A stretch of DNA of 8,852 nucleotides from Candidatus Gottesmanbacteria bacterium (GCA_026396845.1 JAPLWC010000087.1:1-8852); one strand, 5' to 3'. Shown: positions 1 to 7,011, counted from the first letter of the stretch. Program-made: numbers and translations. Notes: a model not told the origin generated them from the letters alone.

Positions 1-1948
1 ATTGCTGAGCCAAAAAAGAAATCCCGGCGATATTTTTTCTTCCGATAAGCTGAAGAAACCCTGCCGTATAATTAAGCTTTTCCTTATAAGCCGGTTCAGG
101 GTGTTTGCGAATTACGGGTTTTGAATGTAAATGAGCTCGCGGAAACCCGTCATGCAAAAATTGCATATCGACGTCCATCACGGTTTTGTTCTTATACTGC
201 ACAACACATTTTCCCGAGCGGATAAATGTACCAATAACGGTTGCCTCTACACCGCGGTCCTTCATAAGCGACGAAAACCGTTTCCAGGATTTTTTGGGGA
301 CCGAAAGCGTCATACGCTCCTGCGATTCGGAAATCCAGATTTGCCACGGAGCAAGACCCGGGTACTTGAGCGGAACCTTTTCAAGATCCACGACACATCC
401 GCCGGACTCTTTGGCCATTTCAGCAACAGAACAGGATAATCCTCCGGCGCCATTATCGGTAATACTCGTATACAATGCCAGATCCCGTGCCTCCTTCACA
501 ATGGCGTCGCTTAATTTTTTTTGCGTAATCGGATCACCGATTTGTACGGCCGTTGCAGGGCTTCCGGTCGAGAGGGCTTCGGAAGAAAACGTAGCGCCAT
601 GTATTCCATCCAGCCCCACTCTGCCTCCCACCATCACGATATAGTCGCCGGGCCGGGCTTTTTTCACATACATTTTTCGGCCTTTCATTTTCTCCGGAAT
701 TAATCCGACTGTCCCTACGAATACCAGAGGCTTTCCGCGGTACCGCGGATCAACGTAAAGAAATCCCTGTGGCGTCGGGATTCCCGAACAGTTGCCGCCG
801 CTGTTGACGCCGGCGACGACTCCGTCAAAAATGCGTCGTGATGAAAGCATAGGGCAGGTTTTACCAGAACCTTTGTAAATAGGCACGTCTATTTTAGGGT
901 CAGCCAGACAAAATCCATACGTGTTAAGAATTGGTTTGGCACCGAGACCGAACCCTATCGTGTCGCGATTGACACCAACAATACCGGTGAGGGCCCCGCC
1001 GTACGGATCGAGTGCGGATGGACTGTTATGTGTTTCCACTTTATGAGTTAAAAGGTATGTCCTGTCAAGGCGAATAGCACCGGAATTGTCAGAAAATACG
1101 GATACGCAAAAGTCGTTCGTGCCTTTACCAGCCCGAATCACATCAGTTGCCCGCTTAATATAACGCAGGAACAATCCTTCCTGTATATCGTCAATCGGCG
1201 AATTAAAAATGATGTGTTTGCAGTGCTCACTCCACGTCTGTGCAATTGATTCCAGTTCTACATCCGTCGGTTTTCGTTTTTTCTTTGCAAAATACTTTGC
1301 AATTTCCTTCATTGAAGATAATGAGAGCGCAAGAGGCCCGCGGCGGGTACCGTCAGCATTTGGTATCCCTGATTTACCGATTGCAGCAAGCTCTGTATCT
1401 GATATGGTAAGGTTTACCGTCTCTGCCTCTGATGGCCCCGATAACATAACTCTTGGAATGACCCTGTCCATACCTTTCTCCCGAACGAATATTTTTTGGG
1501 ATTTTATTCCTGCCCGTTGAATCAACGGGTTGTACAACTCGTCTGCAATGTTGCGGATCGTCGATTCAGAAAGTTTGCCTTTCACAAAATACACAATTGA
1601 CGTGTAGATATTTTCAGTTCCGCGAAACGTACTGTGTAATCGATCAGTCACCATCTCCCGTACGGTATTTGCGACATTATCCGTGACACCGGGCAGATAC
1701 CCAATCTCGATAGCCCAGTCAAATTTAGATGGTGAAATTGCGTAAATATAATCGGACCGCTGTACAACAGGATTGGTTAACATCGAAGTTATAGTGGAGA
1801 TTTGTTTTTTATCCAATTGTTTATCAATCGTATAGACGTCCGTGACGCTAACGACACGGATTTTGTATCCCAGACTCCCCAGGTGCGCGGTCAACAATCG
1901 TACCCGTGGATCCAAAACAGTCGATGTAATTTCTATACGGGTAACCAT
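1..1948 (-). CDS. purL: PurL, phosphoribosylformylglycinamidine synthase with fused PurS-like N-terminus (3' end cut by window edge)
   Basis: Catalyses the ATP- and glutamine-dependent conversion of FGAR to FGAM, step 4 of purine synthesis in the cytoplasm. The frame is open for 649 codons from an ATG at 1948 and runs off the left edge. Residues 1-70 resemble PurS (start MVTRIEITSTVLDP, then a LTNPVVQ segment); about 80-148 look like a second PurS-like half (GYLPGVTDN, NPLIQ). The linker and first PurM-like half follow: QTWSEHCKH near 237-245, KVETHNSPSALDPYGG near 303-318, GAKPI near 336. Later come GGNCSGIPTP near 384, DPRYRGKP near 400, GGRVGLDGIHGATFSS near 441, TDNGAGGLS near 497 and WISESQERM near 538. 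Single-chain PurSL proteins are commonly about 950-1000 residues, so roughly a third is missing; whether a PurQ-like glutaminase follows cannot be seen. The start lies inside the end of purD (16-base overlap) with no clear Shine-Dalgarno, implying coupled translation. The second His of the usual HNHP motif is Ser309. Confidence 0.95.
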   Translation of the reverse strand, partial: MVTRIEITSTVLDPRVRLLTAHLGSLGYKIRVVSVTDVYTIDKQLDKKQISTITSMLTNPVVQRSDYIYAISPSKFDWAIEIGYLPGVTDNVANTVREMVTDRLHSTFRGTENIYTSIVYFVKGKLSESTIRNIADELYNPLIQRAGIKSQKIFVREKGMDRVIPRVMLSGPSEAETVNLTISDTELAAIGKSGIPNADGTRRGPLALSLSSMKEIAKYFAKKKRKPTDVELESIAQTWSEHCKHIIFNSPIDDIQEGLFLRYIKRATDVIRAGKGTNDFCVSVFSDNSGAIRLDRTYLLTHKVETHNSPSALDPYGGALTGIVGVNRDTIGFGLGAKPILNTYGFCLADPKIDVPIYKGSGKTCPMLSSRRIFDGVVAGVNSGGNCSGIPTPQGFLYVDPRYRGKPLVFVGTVGLIPEKMKGRKMYVKKARPGDYIVMVGGRVGLDGIHGATFSSEALSTGSPATAVQIGDPITQKKLSDAIVKEARDLALYTSITDNGAGGLSCSVAEMAKESGGCVVDLEKVPLKYPGLAPWQIWISESQERMTLSVPKKSWKRFSSLMKDRGVEATVIGTFIRSGKCVVQYKNKTVMDVDMQFLHDGFPRAHLHSKPVIRKHPEPAYKEKLNYTAGFLQLIGRKNIAGISFLAQQ

Positions 1949-3237
1949 ACGAGGATAGTTTTTTGGGCCGTACGTCCGATATCTTTCCTGTACTGCATGC
2001 CATCAAAATGAATTCCCTTTTCTCCGATTGCACCGTAGGCGTGTGCGAGCGCATCCGAAAGGGTTTTTCCCCATGCAGTCACACCCAAAACCCTACCACC
2101 ATGAGTAAGCAGCTTACCGTCATCTACCATAGTTCCTGCATGAAAAACGGTTATATGAGGATCATTCACCGTGTCCAGTCCAAATATTTCCCTACCGAGA
2201 ACCGGGGATTCCGGGTACCCTTCGCTTGCCAGCACGACACATGCCGCTTTCCCACGCGTAAACCCTACCTGAGATTCGGTAAGGGTTCCTTCAATACATG
2301 ACAGAAGTACTGGCGCAAGTTGCGTATTCATAAGCATCATAAGCGGCTGCGTCTCAGGATCGCCGAACCGTGCATTATATTCCAATACTTTTGGTCCTTC
2401 CTTTGTCATCATGAGCCCTGCGTATAAGATACCTGTATACGGATGGCCTTCTTCCCTCATACCGTCAACCGTAGGTTGCAATATTGTCCGATACATTTGA
2501 TCTATCATTTCATGTGTCACAAACGGTACGTCTGCAACCGCTCCAACACCGCCGGTCATGGGTCCTTCATCACCGTCATTTAATCGCTTATGATCCTGCG
2601 CCGGAAGAAGCGGTATGACTCGGGTCCCGTCACTAAACGCAAGCATGGATATTTCAGGGCCGGTGAGCCGTTCTTGGATGATGACGCGTTCTCCTGCAGT
2701 ACCAAGTGTATGGTGGGTCATAAGGCCGCCGAGAATCTTTATCGCTTCAGGCTCATCGTCTGGTAAAAATACTCCTTTTCCGCCTGCCAATCCTGCGGCT
2801 TTAATTACGATGTGTCGCACCCCTTTACGAAACATATAGGTTTTTGCCTTATCAAAATCCGTAAATGTTACTGAGTCGGGATGAGGTATACCATGGGCCT
2901 CCATAAACCGCACTGCAAACGCTTTATCCGTTTCCAGCATTGCAGCACTCCGGGTAGGCCCAAAAATAGGGAGATGTTCTTCGGCAAATGTATCAACGAT
3001 ACCTGACTCAAGCGGTGCTTCGGGGCCAACAACCGTAAGATCTATCCTTTTATCTGATGCAAACTGAACAAGACCGCTGACGTCCGTTACTCCTACGTCT
3101 ATATTTGTTCCGATTACGCAGGTCCCGCCGTTTCCCGGAGCAAAATATAATTTCCTCCCTACTGTCTCATGTGCCAATTTCCATCCGATCGCATGTTCTC
3201 TTCCTCCGCCGCCGACAACAAGAATTCTTTCCGTCAT
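1933..3237 (-). CDS. purD: PurD, phosphoribosylamine-glycine ligase (GAR synthetase)
   Basis: Joins 5-phosphoribosylamine, the unstable product of PurF, to glycine with ATP, giving GAR (step 2 of purine synthesis). The 434-residue protein has normal family length. It begins with the PurD signature ILVVGGGGREHAIGWKL at residues 5-21. The ATP-grasp domain shows KAAGLAGGKG at 146-155, the AQDHKR stretch at 213-218, a GPMTGGVGA loop near 225-233 (usually GPNTGGMGA), and the metal-binding EYNARFGDPETQ at 286-297. A C-terminal RKDIG motif is present, followed by a short extension. I place the start at the ATG at 3237 because the family begins with this beta-alpha nucleotide fold; a longer in-frame version starting at 3372 would only read through the end of purH in another frame. 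It starts 4 bases after the purH stop, without an obvious Shine-Dalgarno, and its last 16 bases overlap the start of purL. Confidence 0.97.
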   Translation of the reverse strand: MTERILVVGGGGREHAIGWKLAHETVGRKLYFAPGNGGTCVIGTNIDVGVTDVSGLVQFASDKRIDLTVVGPEAPLESGIVDTFAEEHLPIFGPTRSAAMLETDKAFAVRFMEAHGIPHPDSVTFTDFDKAKTYMFRKGVRHIVIKAAGLAGGKGVFLPDDEPEAIKILGGLMTHHTLGTAGERVIIQERLTGPEISMLAFSDGTRVIPLLPAQDHKRLNDGDEGPMTGGVGAVADVPFVTHEMIDQMYRTILQPTVDGMREEGHPYTGILYAGLMMTKEGPKVLEYNARFGDPETQPLMMLMNTQLAPVLLSCIEGTLTESQVGFTRGKAACVVLASEGYPESPVLGREIFGLDTVNDPHITVFHAGTMVDDGKLLTHGGRVLGVTAWGKTLSDALAHAYGAIGEKGIHFDGMQYRKDIGRTAQKTILVWLPV

Positions 3238-3241
3238 AGTA

Positions 3242-4795
3242 TTAATGCCAAAAGACCCGCTGTCCGGTGAACACCATCGTGATACCGGAAGCGTTTGCCG
3301 CATCAATGGAGGCCTGATCACGCACTGACCCTCCTTGTTGCACGATCGCAACAATCCCGGCTTTGGCAGCAAGACTCACCGAATCATCAAACGGAAAAAA
3401 GCTGTCGCTTGCCAAAATGCCGCCGCGGGCATATTTTCCTGCCCTCTCAAGCGCAATTTTTGTCGATAGGACCCGAGACGTCTGTCCCGCACCGATGCCT
3501 CTGACAATCGGCAGAGTGCTATCCATGACGGCTACGGTGTTAGAACGGATGCGCGCGATAGCCTTCCAAATAATTTTCATTTGCGAAAGTTGCCGTTTCG
3601 TTGGTTTTACTTCTGTGACCACCTTCCACGTTTTGAAACTCTCCTCAGGGTTATTTTCATTTTGGATAATCATTCCGCCGTCTACCCATCGTACGAGTCG
3701 TTTATTCGGAGAGTGCGCGGTCATATTTCCAAAAACGTATACACCGGTAGACTTTCGCACCCGCGTTAAGACGGCAAGGGCCTCACCGGTAATATCAGGA
3801 ACCGCCACAATATCCATCATGCCCCGTCCTTCGTCTTTAAAATCAGCTAGTACACCAGCCGCACGCGCAGTCATAGGGACGTTCATGACAACGACACCGC
3901 CAAACGCAGATTCCGAATCAGACGCGAGAGCAAGCGACAGTGCGCGATGAGCAGTATTTCCGAGTCCGATACCGCAGGGACTGTTGTGTTTTATCACGAC
4001 TGCCGCGGGTGTGCCAAAAAGACGTACGGATTTTATACCGGCATCAATGTCGGTCATATTTGTCGCTGAAAGATTTCTTCCTGCACGGAGTTCCAGATGA
4101 GATATCGTGGCATCTACCCCTGGTTCAACATACCACACGGCCGACTGATCCGGGTTATCACCATAGCGGAGTGTTTTATGTTTTCGTAAAGGAATGGTAA
4201 GTTCTCCGGGGAAAGTTTCTTTATTCAAAAACCGTGCAACCTGTGCGTCATACAACGAGAGGTGCGAAAATGCTTTTGCCGCAAATTCCTGTCTTTGGTC
4301 AACATCCATATGCTTTTTTTGAAGCATTTCGGAAACTTTTGCATAATCCGCCGGGTCTACAACCACCAACACGAACCTAAAATTTTTGGCTCCTGCGCGA
4401 ATCATCGTCGGACCTCCGACATCAATATTCTCTATGGCGTGAGGCAGCGTGACCCCCCGTTTGGCAACGGTTTGCTCAAACGGATACAAGTTACATACAA
4501 CCACGTCAATGGGTACTATGTGAAAACGTTTCGCTTCTTTTTGATGCGTCCGTTTGGCTCGGTCAAACAAAATACCACTTTCCACCTGGAAACTGATCGT
4601 TTTCATGCGACCGTCAAAACTTTCGGGATTACCGGTAATTTGTTCAATCGGCACGAAGGGAATATGGGATTGGGTAAGCCGTTTCCCCGTACCGCCGGTT
4701 GAAATAATCGTATATCCGGCGGCAATAAGCTTCATGGAAAAATCTTCTATCCCCGTTTTATCAAATACAGAAAGAAGTGCGTAGTGTTTGATCAT
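3242..4795 (-). CDS. purH: PurH, bifunctional AICAR transformylase / IMP cyclohydrolase
   Basis: Carries out the last two steps to IMP: 10-formyl-THF-dependent formylation of AICAR, then ring closure. At 517 residues it has full family length. The N-terminal cyclohydrolase (MGS-like) domain, about 1-195, opens with ALLSVFDKTGIEDF and shows ISTGGTGKRL. Residues matching the human ATIC active site are kept: Lys65 in DGRMKT, Tyr104 in NLYPF, Asp125 and Lys137 in ENIDVGGPTMIRAGAKN. The C-terminal transformylase keeps the catalytic Lys-His pair (IKHNSPCG, Lys268-His269), SESAFGG near 293-299, VDGGMIIQ, GIGAGQTSR and the closing ASDSFFPF...VFTGQRVFWH. Two signatures are altered: the stretch after DGRxKT, usually LHPxxHGG, reads ISFQVESGI, and LRYGENPHQ reads LRYGDNPDQ. 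The gene starts 3 bases after purN and has a good ribosome site within the end of purN. Similarity along the whole length makes the assignment secure; loss of one activity cannot be judged from sequence alone. Confidence 0.96.
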   Translation of the reverse strand: MIKHYALLSVFDKTGIEDFSMKLIAAGYTIISTGGTGKRLTQSHIPFVPIEQITGNPESFDGRMKTISFQVESGILFDRAKRTHQKEAKRFHIVPIDVVVCNLYPFEQTVAKRGVTLPHAIENIDVGGPTMIRAGAKNFRFVLVVVDPADYAKVSEMLQKKHMDVDQRQEFAAKAFSHLSLYDAQVARFLNKETFPGELTIPLRKHKTLRYGDNPDQSAVWYVEPGVDATISHLELRAGRNLSATNMTDIDAGIKSVRLFGTPAAVVIKHNSPCGIGLGNTAHRALSLALASDSESAFGGVVVMNVPMTARAAGVLADFKDEGRGMMDIVAVPDITGEALAVLTRVRKSTGVYVFGNMTAHSPNKRLVRWVDGGMIIQNENNPEESFKTWKVVTEVKPTKRQLSQMKIIWKAIARIRSNTVAVMDSTLPIVRGIGAGQTSRVLSTKIALERAGKYARGGILASDSFFPFDDSVSLAAKAGIVAIVQQGGSVRDQASIDAANASGITMVFTGQRVFWH

Positions 4796-4798
4796 AGA

Positions 4799-5425
4799 TT
4801 AGCCCTTTGGAAAAAGTTCAATTGCAATCCGTTTCGCCTCATACAGCACGTCCGCGGATCCATCGATAAATGATTGGGCTTGTTCAGACCTCGGCACGGA
4901 ACCATTGCCAAAATGGGATAGCACGCTTATCACGTTATCATGTTCGACCCGAAGCAAACGTTCCTGTGTTTGCCGCGTTGCGTCCAGTAGATTACCTTGA
5001 GGCGAAAAAATATTGAGACGTGTTACTTGAATCAGATCGCCTGCGTCAAATTCTTCGGTAACATGGTGAACTGTGCTTGCGGTCCAAAAATCATCTTCAC
5101 CGGTCAGCCAAAAATACGCAATTGTAGCACAGGTTACCCGCGCGCCGTACATGCCCTTCCCGCCGAAATCCGGAAGGCGTCCCGGGTGCTGGTTTATGAT
5201 CATACCGCGATATTTGTCTATAACCTCGGGTGGAGTTTTGGGTAACCATCCGGTTTGAGCGATAAATTCCACTTCATGCCGTTTCAGTGCTTCAAGAAGA
5301 GAATCACCTCTGCCAACCACTTCCACCGGAACGTTTAATGCCCGTGCACGATCCATTCCGGGAGCATCCGGACAGCTGGAAATAACAACGACAGGGTTAG
5401 TCCGCAACGCTTCGTAATTTGTCAT
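4799..5425 (-). CDS. purN: PurN, phosphoribosylglycinamide formyltransferase, short at the N-terminus
   Basis: Transfers a formyl group from 10-formyl-THF to GAR, giving FGAR (step 3). The 208-residue product keeps the catalytic triad of the family: Asn78 and His80 in INQHPGRLPDFGGKGMYG (the NxHP motif of GAR transformylases) and Asp127 in VHHVTEEFDAGD. The PGMDRARAL segment near 22-30 also matches the family. What is missing is the start: family members begin with a beta strand and Gly-rich loop (VVLISGxGSN) that holds the GAR phosphate, whereas this ORF begins at MTNYEAL, which seems to correspond to the end of that loop. An in-frame TGA lies 18 bases upstream and purF occupies the region in another frame, so no longer start is available. 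There are also about 11 extra residues between His80 and Asp127, and a tail ending IELFPKG. The ATG overlaps the purF stop by 4 bases (ATGA). Context strongly supports a PurN role; activity depends on how the lost strand is replaced. Confidence 0.88.
   Translation of the reverse strand: MTNYEALRTNPVVVISSCPDAPGMDRARALNVPVEVVGRGDSLLEALKRHEVEFIAQTGWLPKTPPEVIDKYRGMIINQHPGRLPDFGGKGMYGARVTCATIAYFWLTGEDDFWTASTVHHVTEEFDAGDLIQVTRLNIFSPQGNLLDATRQTQERLLRVEHDNVISVLSHFGNGSVPRSEQAQSFIDGSADVLYEAKRIAIELFPKG
4803..4808 (-). promoter_or_regulatory. Shine-Dalgarno of purH
   Basis: AAAGGG on the minus strand lies 7 bases before the purH ATG at 4795, inside the last codons of purN. It is the clearest ribosome site in the operon: the purD, purL and phosphoribosyltransferase starts lack one and seem to depend on coupling. 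It supports the 4795 start. Confidence 0.6.
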
Positions 5426-6903
5426 ACGATGTTTCCCATCCGGTCAACAGGCGGATGGTGTCCGATCATACATCCGTAACAATACCCGTTTGGGTTATCA
5501 CCGAAGGCCTGTTTCAGTCCGTTCGTGGATAAGTAGGCAAGCGAGTCCGCCCCGAAAACGTTTCGGATACGCTCCACGTCGTCCTGTTCGCGATAGGCAA
5601 TAAGCTGTTCCTTGGTCCTTGTATTTACTCCTAAGTAACAGGGGTTATCTATCATCGGGCTTAAAACCCGTATATGAACTGACCTCACCCCATACTGTTC
5701 TTTTAACAACCTGACAAGTCCGGTCATAATATTGCCCCGTACGATGGAATCATCAATTAATACCACACGTTTTCCTTTCAGGGCATCGGCATCAAAATTA
5801 AAATGCTCAAGGACCTTTTGTAGAATAGTGTCAAGATCGGCTGTCATAAACGTACGCGGGTCATTCTGAGGAAGTAAGTCCGAAATCGCCTGGATATAAG
5901 GAATAGCCGTGGCGGAAGCGTAGGCTTCTCCTCCGTCGATTCCGGTTCCCGGTATGCCTATTGCCAAATCGACCTCATTGGGTGATAGCGGCGCTTCCTG
6001 GGCAAGAATTCTGCCGCACGCATGACGGAATTCCTGGACGGTCGGAGTATTGATTTGCTCACGGGAATCTCTTGGTTGATGCAATACGGACGAATTTTCT
6101 TCTATATATATTCCTTCAAACGAGCACGCTGCATAGATAATTCCTTTTTTGGAAAGTTTCGGACTCTCTGCAAGCGAATGCGCACCATCCGGATCTATGC
6201 GGATCATTTCACCGGGTTTTACGTCATAAAATGTTTTCACTCCCATAGCCTCAAGTGCGGACGTTTCGCTTGCCGCTGACCAAACAGTTGCTCCAGTATC
6301 TGGATCGAGATAAAAACCAAATGACAATGGCCGGATACCAAGTGAATCACGGGATAAAAACAACGCCTCGTTTGTTCCGATAATCAAACTCCATGCTCCG
6401 TGTTCGTGCGATAAAGCTTCTTGAATACGCGATTCCCACGTCTCACCGGCAGTTCTCGCAAGTGCCCTGACAAATTTTGCTGTATCGCTGGTTTGGATAT
6501 CCGAATCTCCGGGTTTTACCGAAAATTCTCCGTTGTGAGCGACAAAAAATGATTCGCCGGACAGTTCGTGTTGCGCACTAAATGGCTGTGTATTTTCCGG
6601 CTGAAATGAACCGTTTGTCCCATAGCGGGTTTGGTAGCCGAAGACTTTTGCAATTGTCCCGCGGTATTTTTCTTTAACTTCATCTGTAAATACGTTTCGT
6701 ATCATGCCTGTTGCTTTATGTGACACAATAGCGCCGTCGTCTGTCAACGCGCAAAACCCGGCTCCATCCTGTCCTCGCGTCTGAAGTGCCGTTAAACCGG
6801 CAAGTCCGGTTTGGAATAATTCCAGCGGCTGTGAACTCATTATGCCTACTATGCCGCAGTGATCCAACACCGGTTCACGTTCAATTGCCTCTATGCTACC
6901 CAT
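5422..6903 (-). CDS. purF: PurF, amidophosphoribosyltransferase
   Basis: Commits PRPP to purine synthesis by replacing pyrophosphate with ammonia from glutamine, giving phosphoribosylamine. From the ATG at 6903 the protein is 493 residues. A 15-residue leader precedes Cys16 (DHCGIVG), the expected N-terminal nucleophile after propeptide removal. The class II glutaminase domain follows: ALQTRGQDGAGF near 39-50, RYGTNGS, AHNGEF and RDSLGIRPLSFG. The phosphoribosyltransferase domain has the PRPP loop VVLIDDSIVRGN near 377-388. Cysteines fit the [4Fe-4S] form of PurF: CSFE near 258, NPC near 421, and Cys475/Cys478 in YCYGCMIG. Oddities: the PRPP loop continues RGNIM rather than RGTT (RGNT is seen in the human enzyme), and the usual KNRYxGRTF stretch is reduced to DPRTF. 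A GTG at 6948 would add 15 residues, largely encoded by a hairpin and T run, and has an AAGGA 14 bases away; I prefer 6903, though its own ribosome site is weak. First gene of the likely purFNHDL operon. Confidence 0.95.
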   Translation of the reverse strand: MGSIEAIEREPVLDHCGIVGIMSSQPLELFQTGLAGLTALQTRGQDGAGFCALTDDGAIVSHKATGMIRNVFTDEVKEKYRGTIAKVFGYQTRYGTNGSFQPENTQPFSAQHELSGESFFVAHNGEFSVKPGDSDIQTSDTAKFVRALARTAGETWESRIQEALSHEHGAWSLIIGTNEALFLSRDSLGIRPLSFGFYLDPDTGATVWSAASETSALEAMGVKTFYDVKPGEMIRIDPDGAHSLAESPKLSKKGIIYAACSFEGIYIEENSSVLHQPRDSREQINTPTVQEFRHACGRILAQEAPLSPNEVDLAIGIPGTGIDGGEAYASATAIPYIQAISDLLPQNDPRTFMTADLDTILQKVLEHFNFDADALKGKRVVLIDDSIVRGNIMTGLVRLLKEQYGVRSVHIRVLSPMIDNPCYLGVNTRTKEQLIAYREQDDVERIRNVFGADSLAYLSTNGLKQAFGDNPNGYCYGCMIGHHPPVDRMGNIV

Positions 6904-6908
6904 AAAAA

Positions 6909-6928
6909 ATCCCGCGTTAATTCGGGAT
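6909..6928 (-). terminator. Terminator-like hairpin directly before purF
   Basis: On the minus strand ATCCCG pairs with CGGGAT around an 8-base loop, and a run of six T (6909-6904) leads straight into the purF ATG at 6903. The shape is that of an intrinsic terminator or attenuator. Its 3' arm also contains the only GGGA that could serve as a ribosome site for purF, so folding could hide the start. On the plus strand no T run follows, so it is oriented with the purine genes. Confidence 0.5.
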
Positions 6929-6970
6929 GAATAAAAAAATAAAAACACTCAATAAGTGTTGTTCCTTCAT
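6917..6970 (-). other. Possible leader ORF of 17 codons before purF
   Basis: An ATG at 6970 opens a short frame MKEQHLLSVFIFLFIPN ending in TAA (6919-6917) within the loop of the hairpin nearest purF. A ribosome on it would cover two terminator-like hairpins. There is no good Shine-Dalgarno before its ATG, and its Phe/Ile/Leu content follows simply from the T-rich tract, so it may be chance. Confidence 0.15.
6933..6960 (-). terminator. Intrinsic terminator-like hairpin, middle of three
   Basis: On the minus strand AACACT (6960-6955) and AGTGTT (6949-6944) form a 6-base stem with a 5-base loop. It is followed by TTT, A and seven T. The stem is AT-rich and moderate, but the T tract is long. 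It may end transcription from the pyrG unit or attenuate purF expression. Confidence 0.45.
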
Positions 6971-6973
6971 TAT

Positions 6974-7008
6974 AAAAAATATCTGCCCCGTAAAGGAAAC
7001 GGGATATT
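6974..7008 (-). terminator. Intrinsic terminator-like hairpin, first of three
   Basis: On the minus strand AATATC (7008-7003) pairs with GATATT (6983-6978), and inside it CCGT (7002-6999) pairs with ACGG (6991-6988). This gives a 10-base stem with a 7-base loop and a 4-base bulge (6987-6984), followed by a T run to 6974. It lies about 50 bases after the phosphoribosyltransferase stop, a normal distance for the terminator of the pyrG unit. Confidence 0.45.
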
Positions 7009-7011
7009 ACG

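Noticed and set aside
734..749. Perfect 16-base palindrome TCCGCGGTACCGCGGA
   Set aside because: It lies in the middle of purL and encodes the conserved PRYRG stretch, so codon choice explains it; no sign of a functional site.
1848..2054. Minus-strand 68-codon frame across the purD-purL junction
   Set aside because: It overlaps the conserved ends of both genes in the third frame and has no homology-like features.
3238..3372. 45-residue N-terminal extension of PurD
   Set aside because: It is only read-through of the end of purH in another frame; the family starts at the ATG at 3237.
3363..3950. Plus-strand open frame of 195 codons opposite purH
   Set aside because: It lies wholly antisense to a conserved purH frame, has no recognisable domain and no ribosome site; shadow ORF. 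The same holds for the other plus-strand frames, including 186-644 opposite purL.
5422..5470. Frameshift hiding the missing PurN start inside the end of purF
   Set aside because: Reading the PurN frame upstream gives a stop 18 bases before the ATG and no SGxGSN-like residues; purF ends at its normal place.
6904..6948. Upstream GTG start for PurF at 6948
   Set aside because: It would translate hairpin and T-run sequence into a hydrophobic leader and lengthen the propeptide before Cys16; ATG 6903 gives a usual propeptide length. Not fully excluded because an AAGGA lies 14 bases before the GTG.
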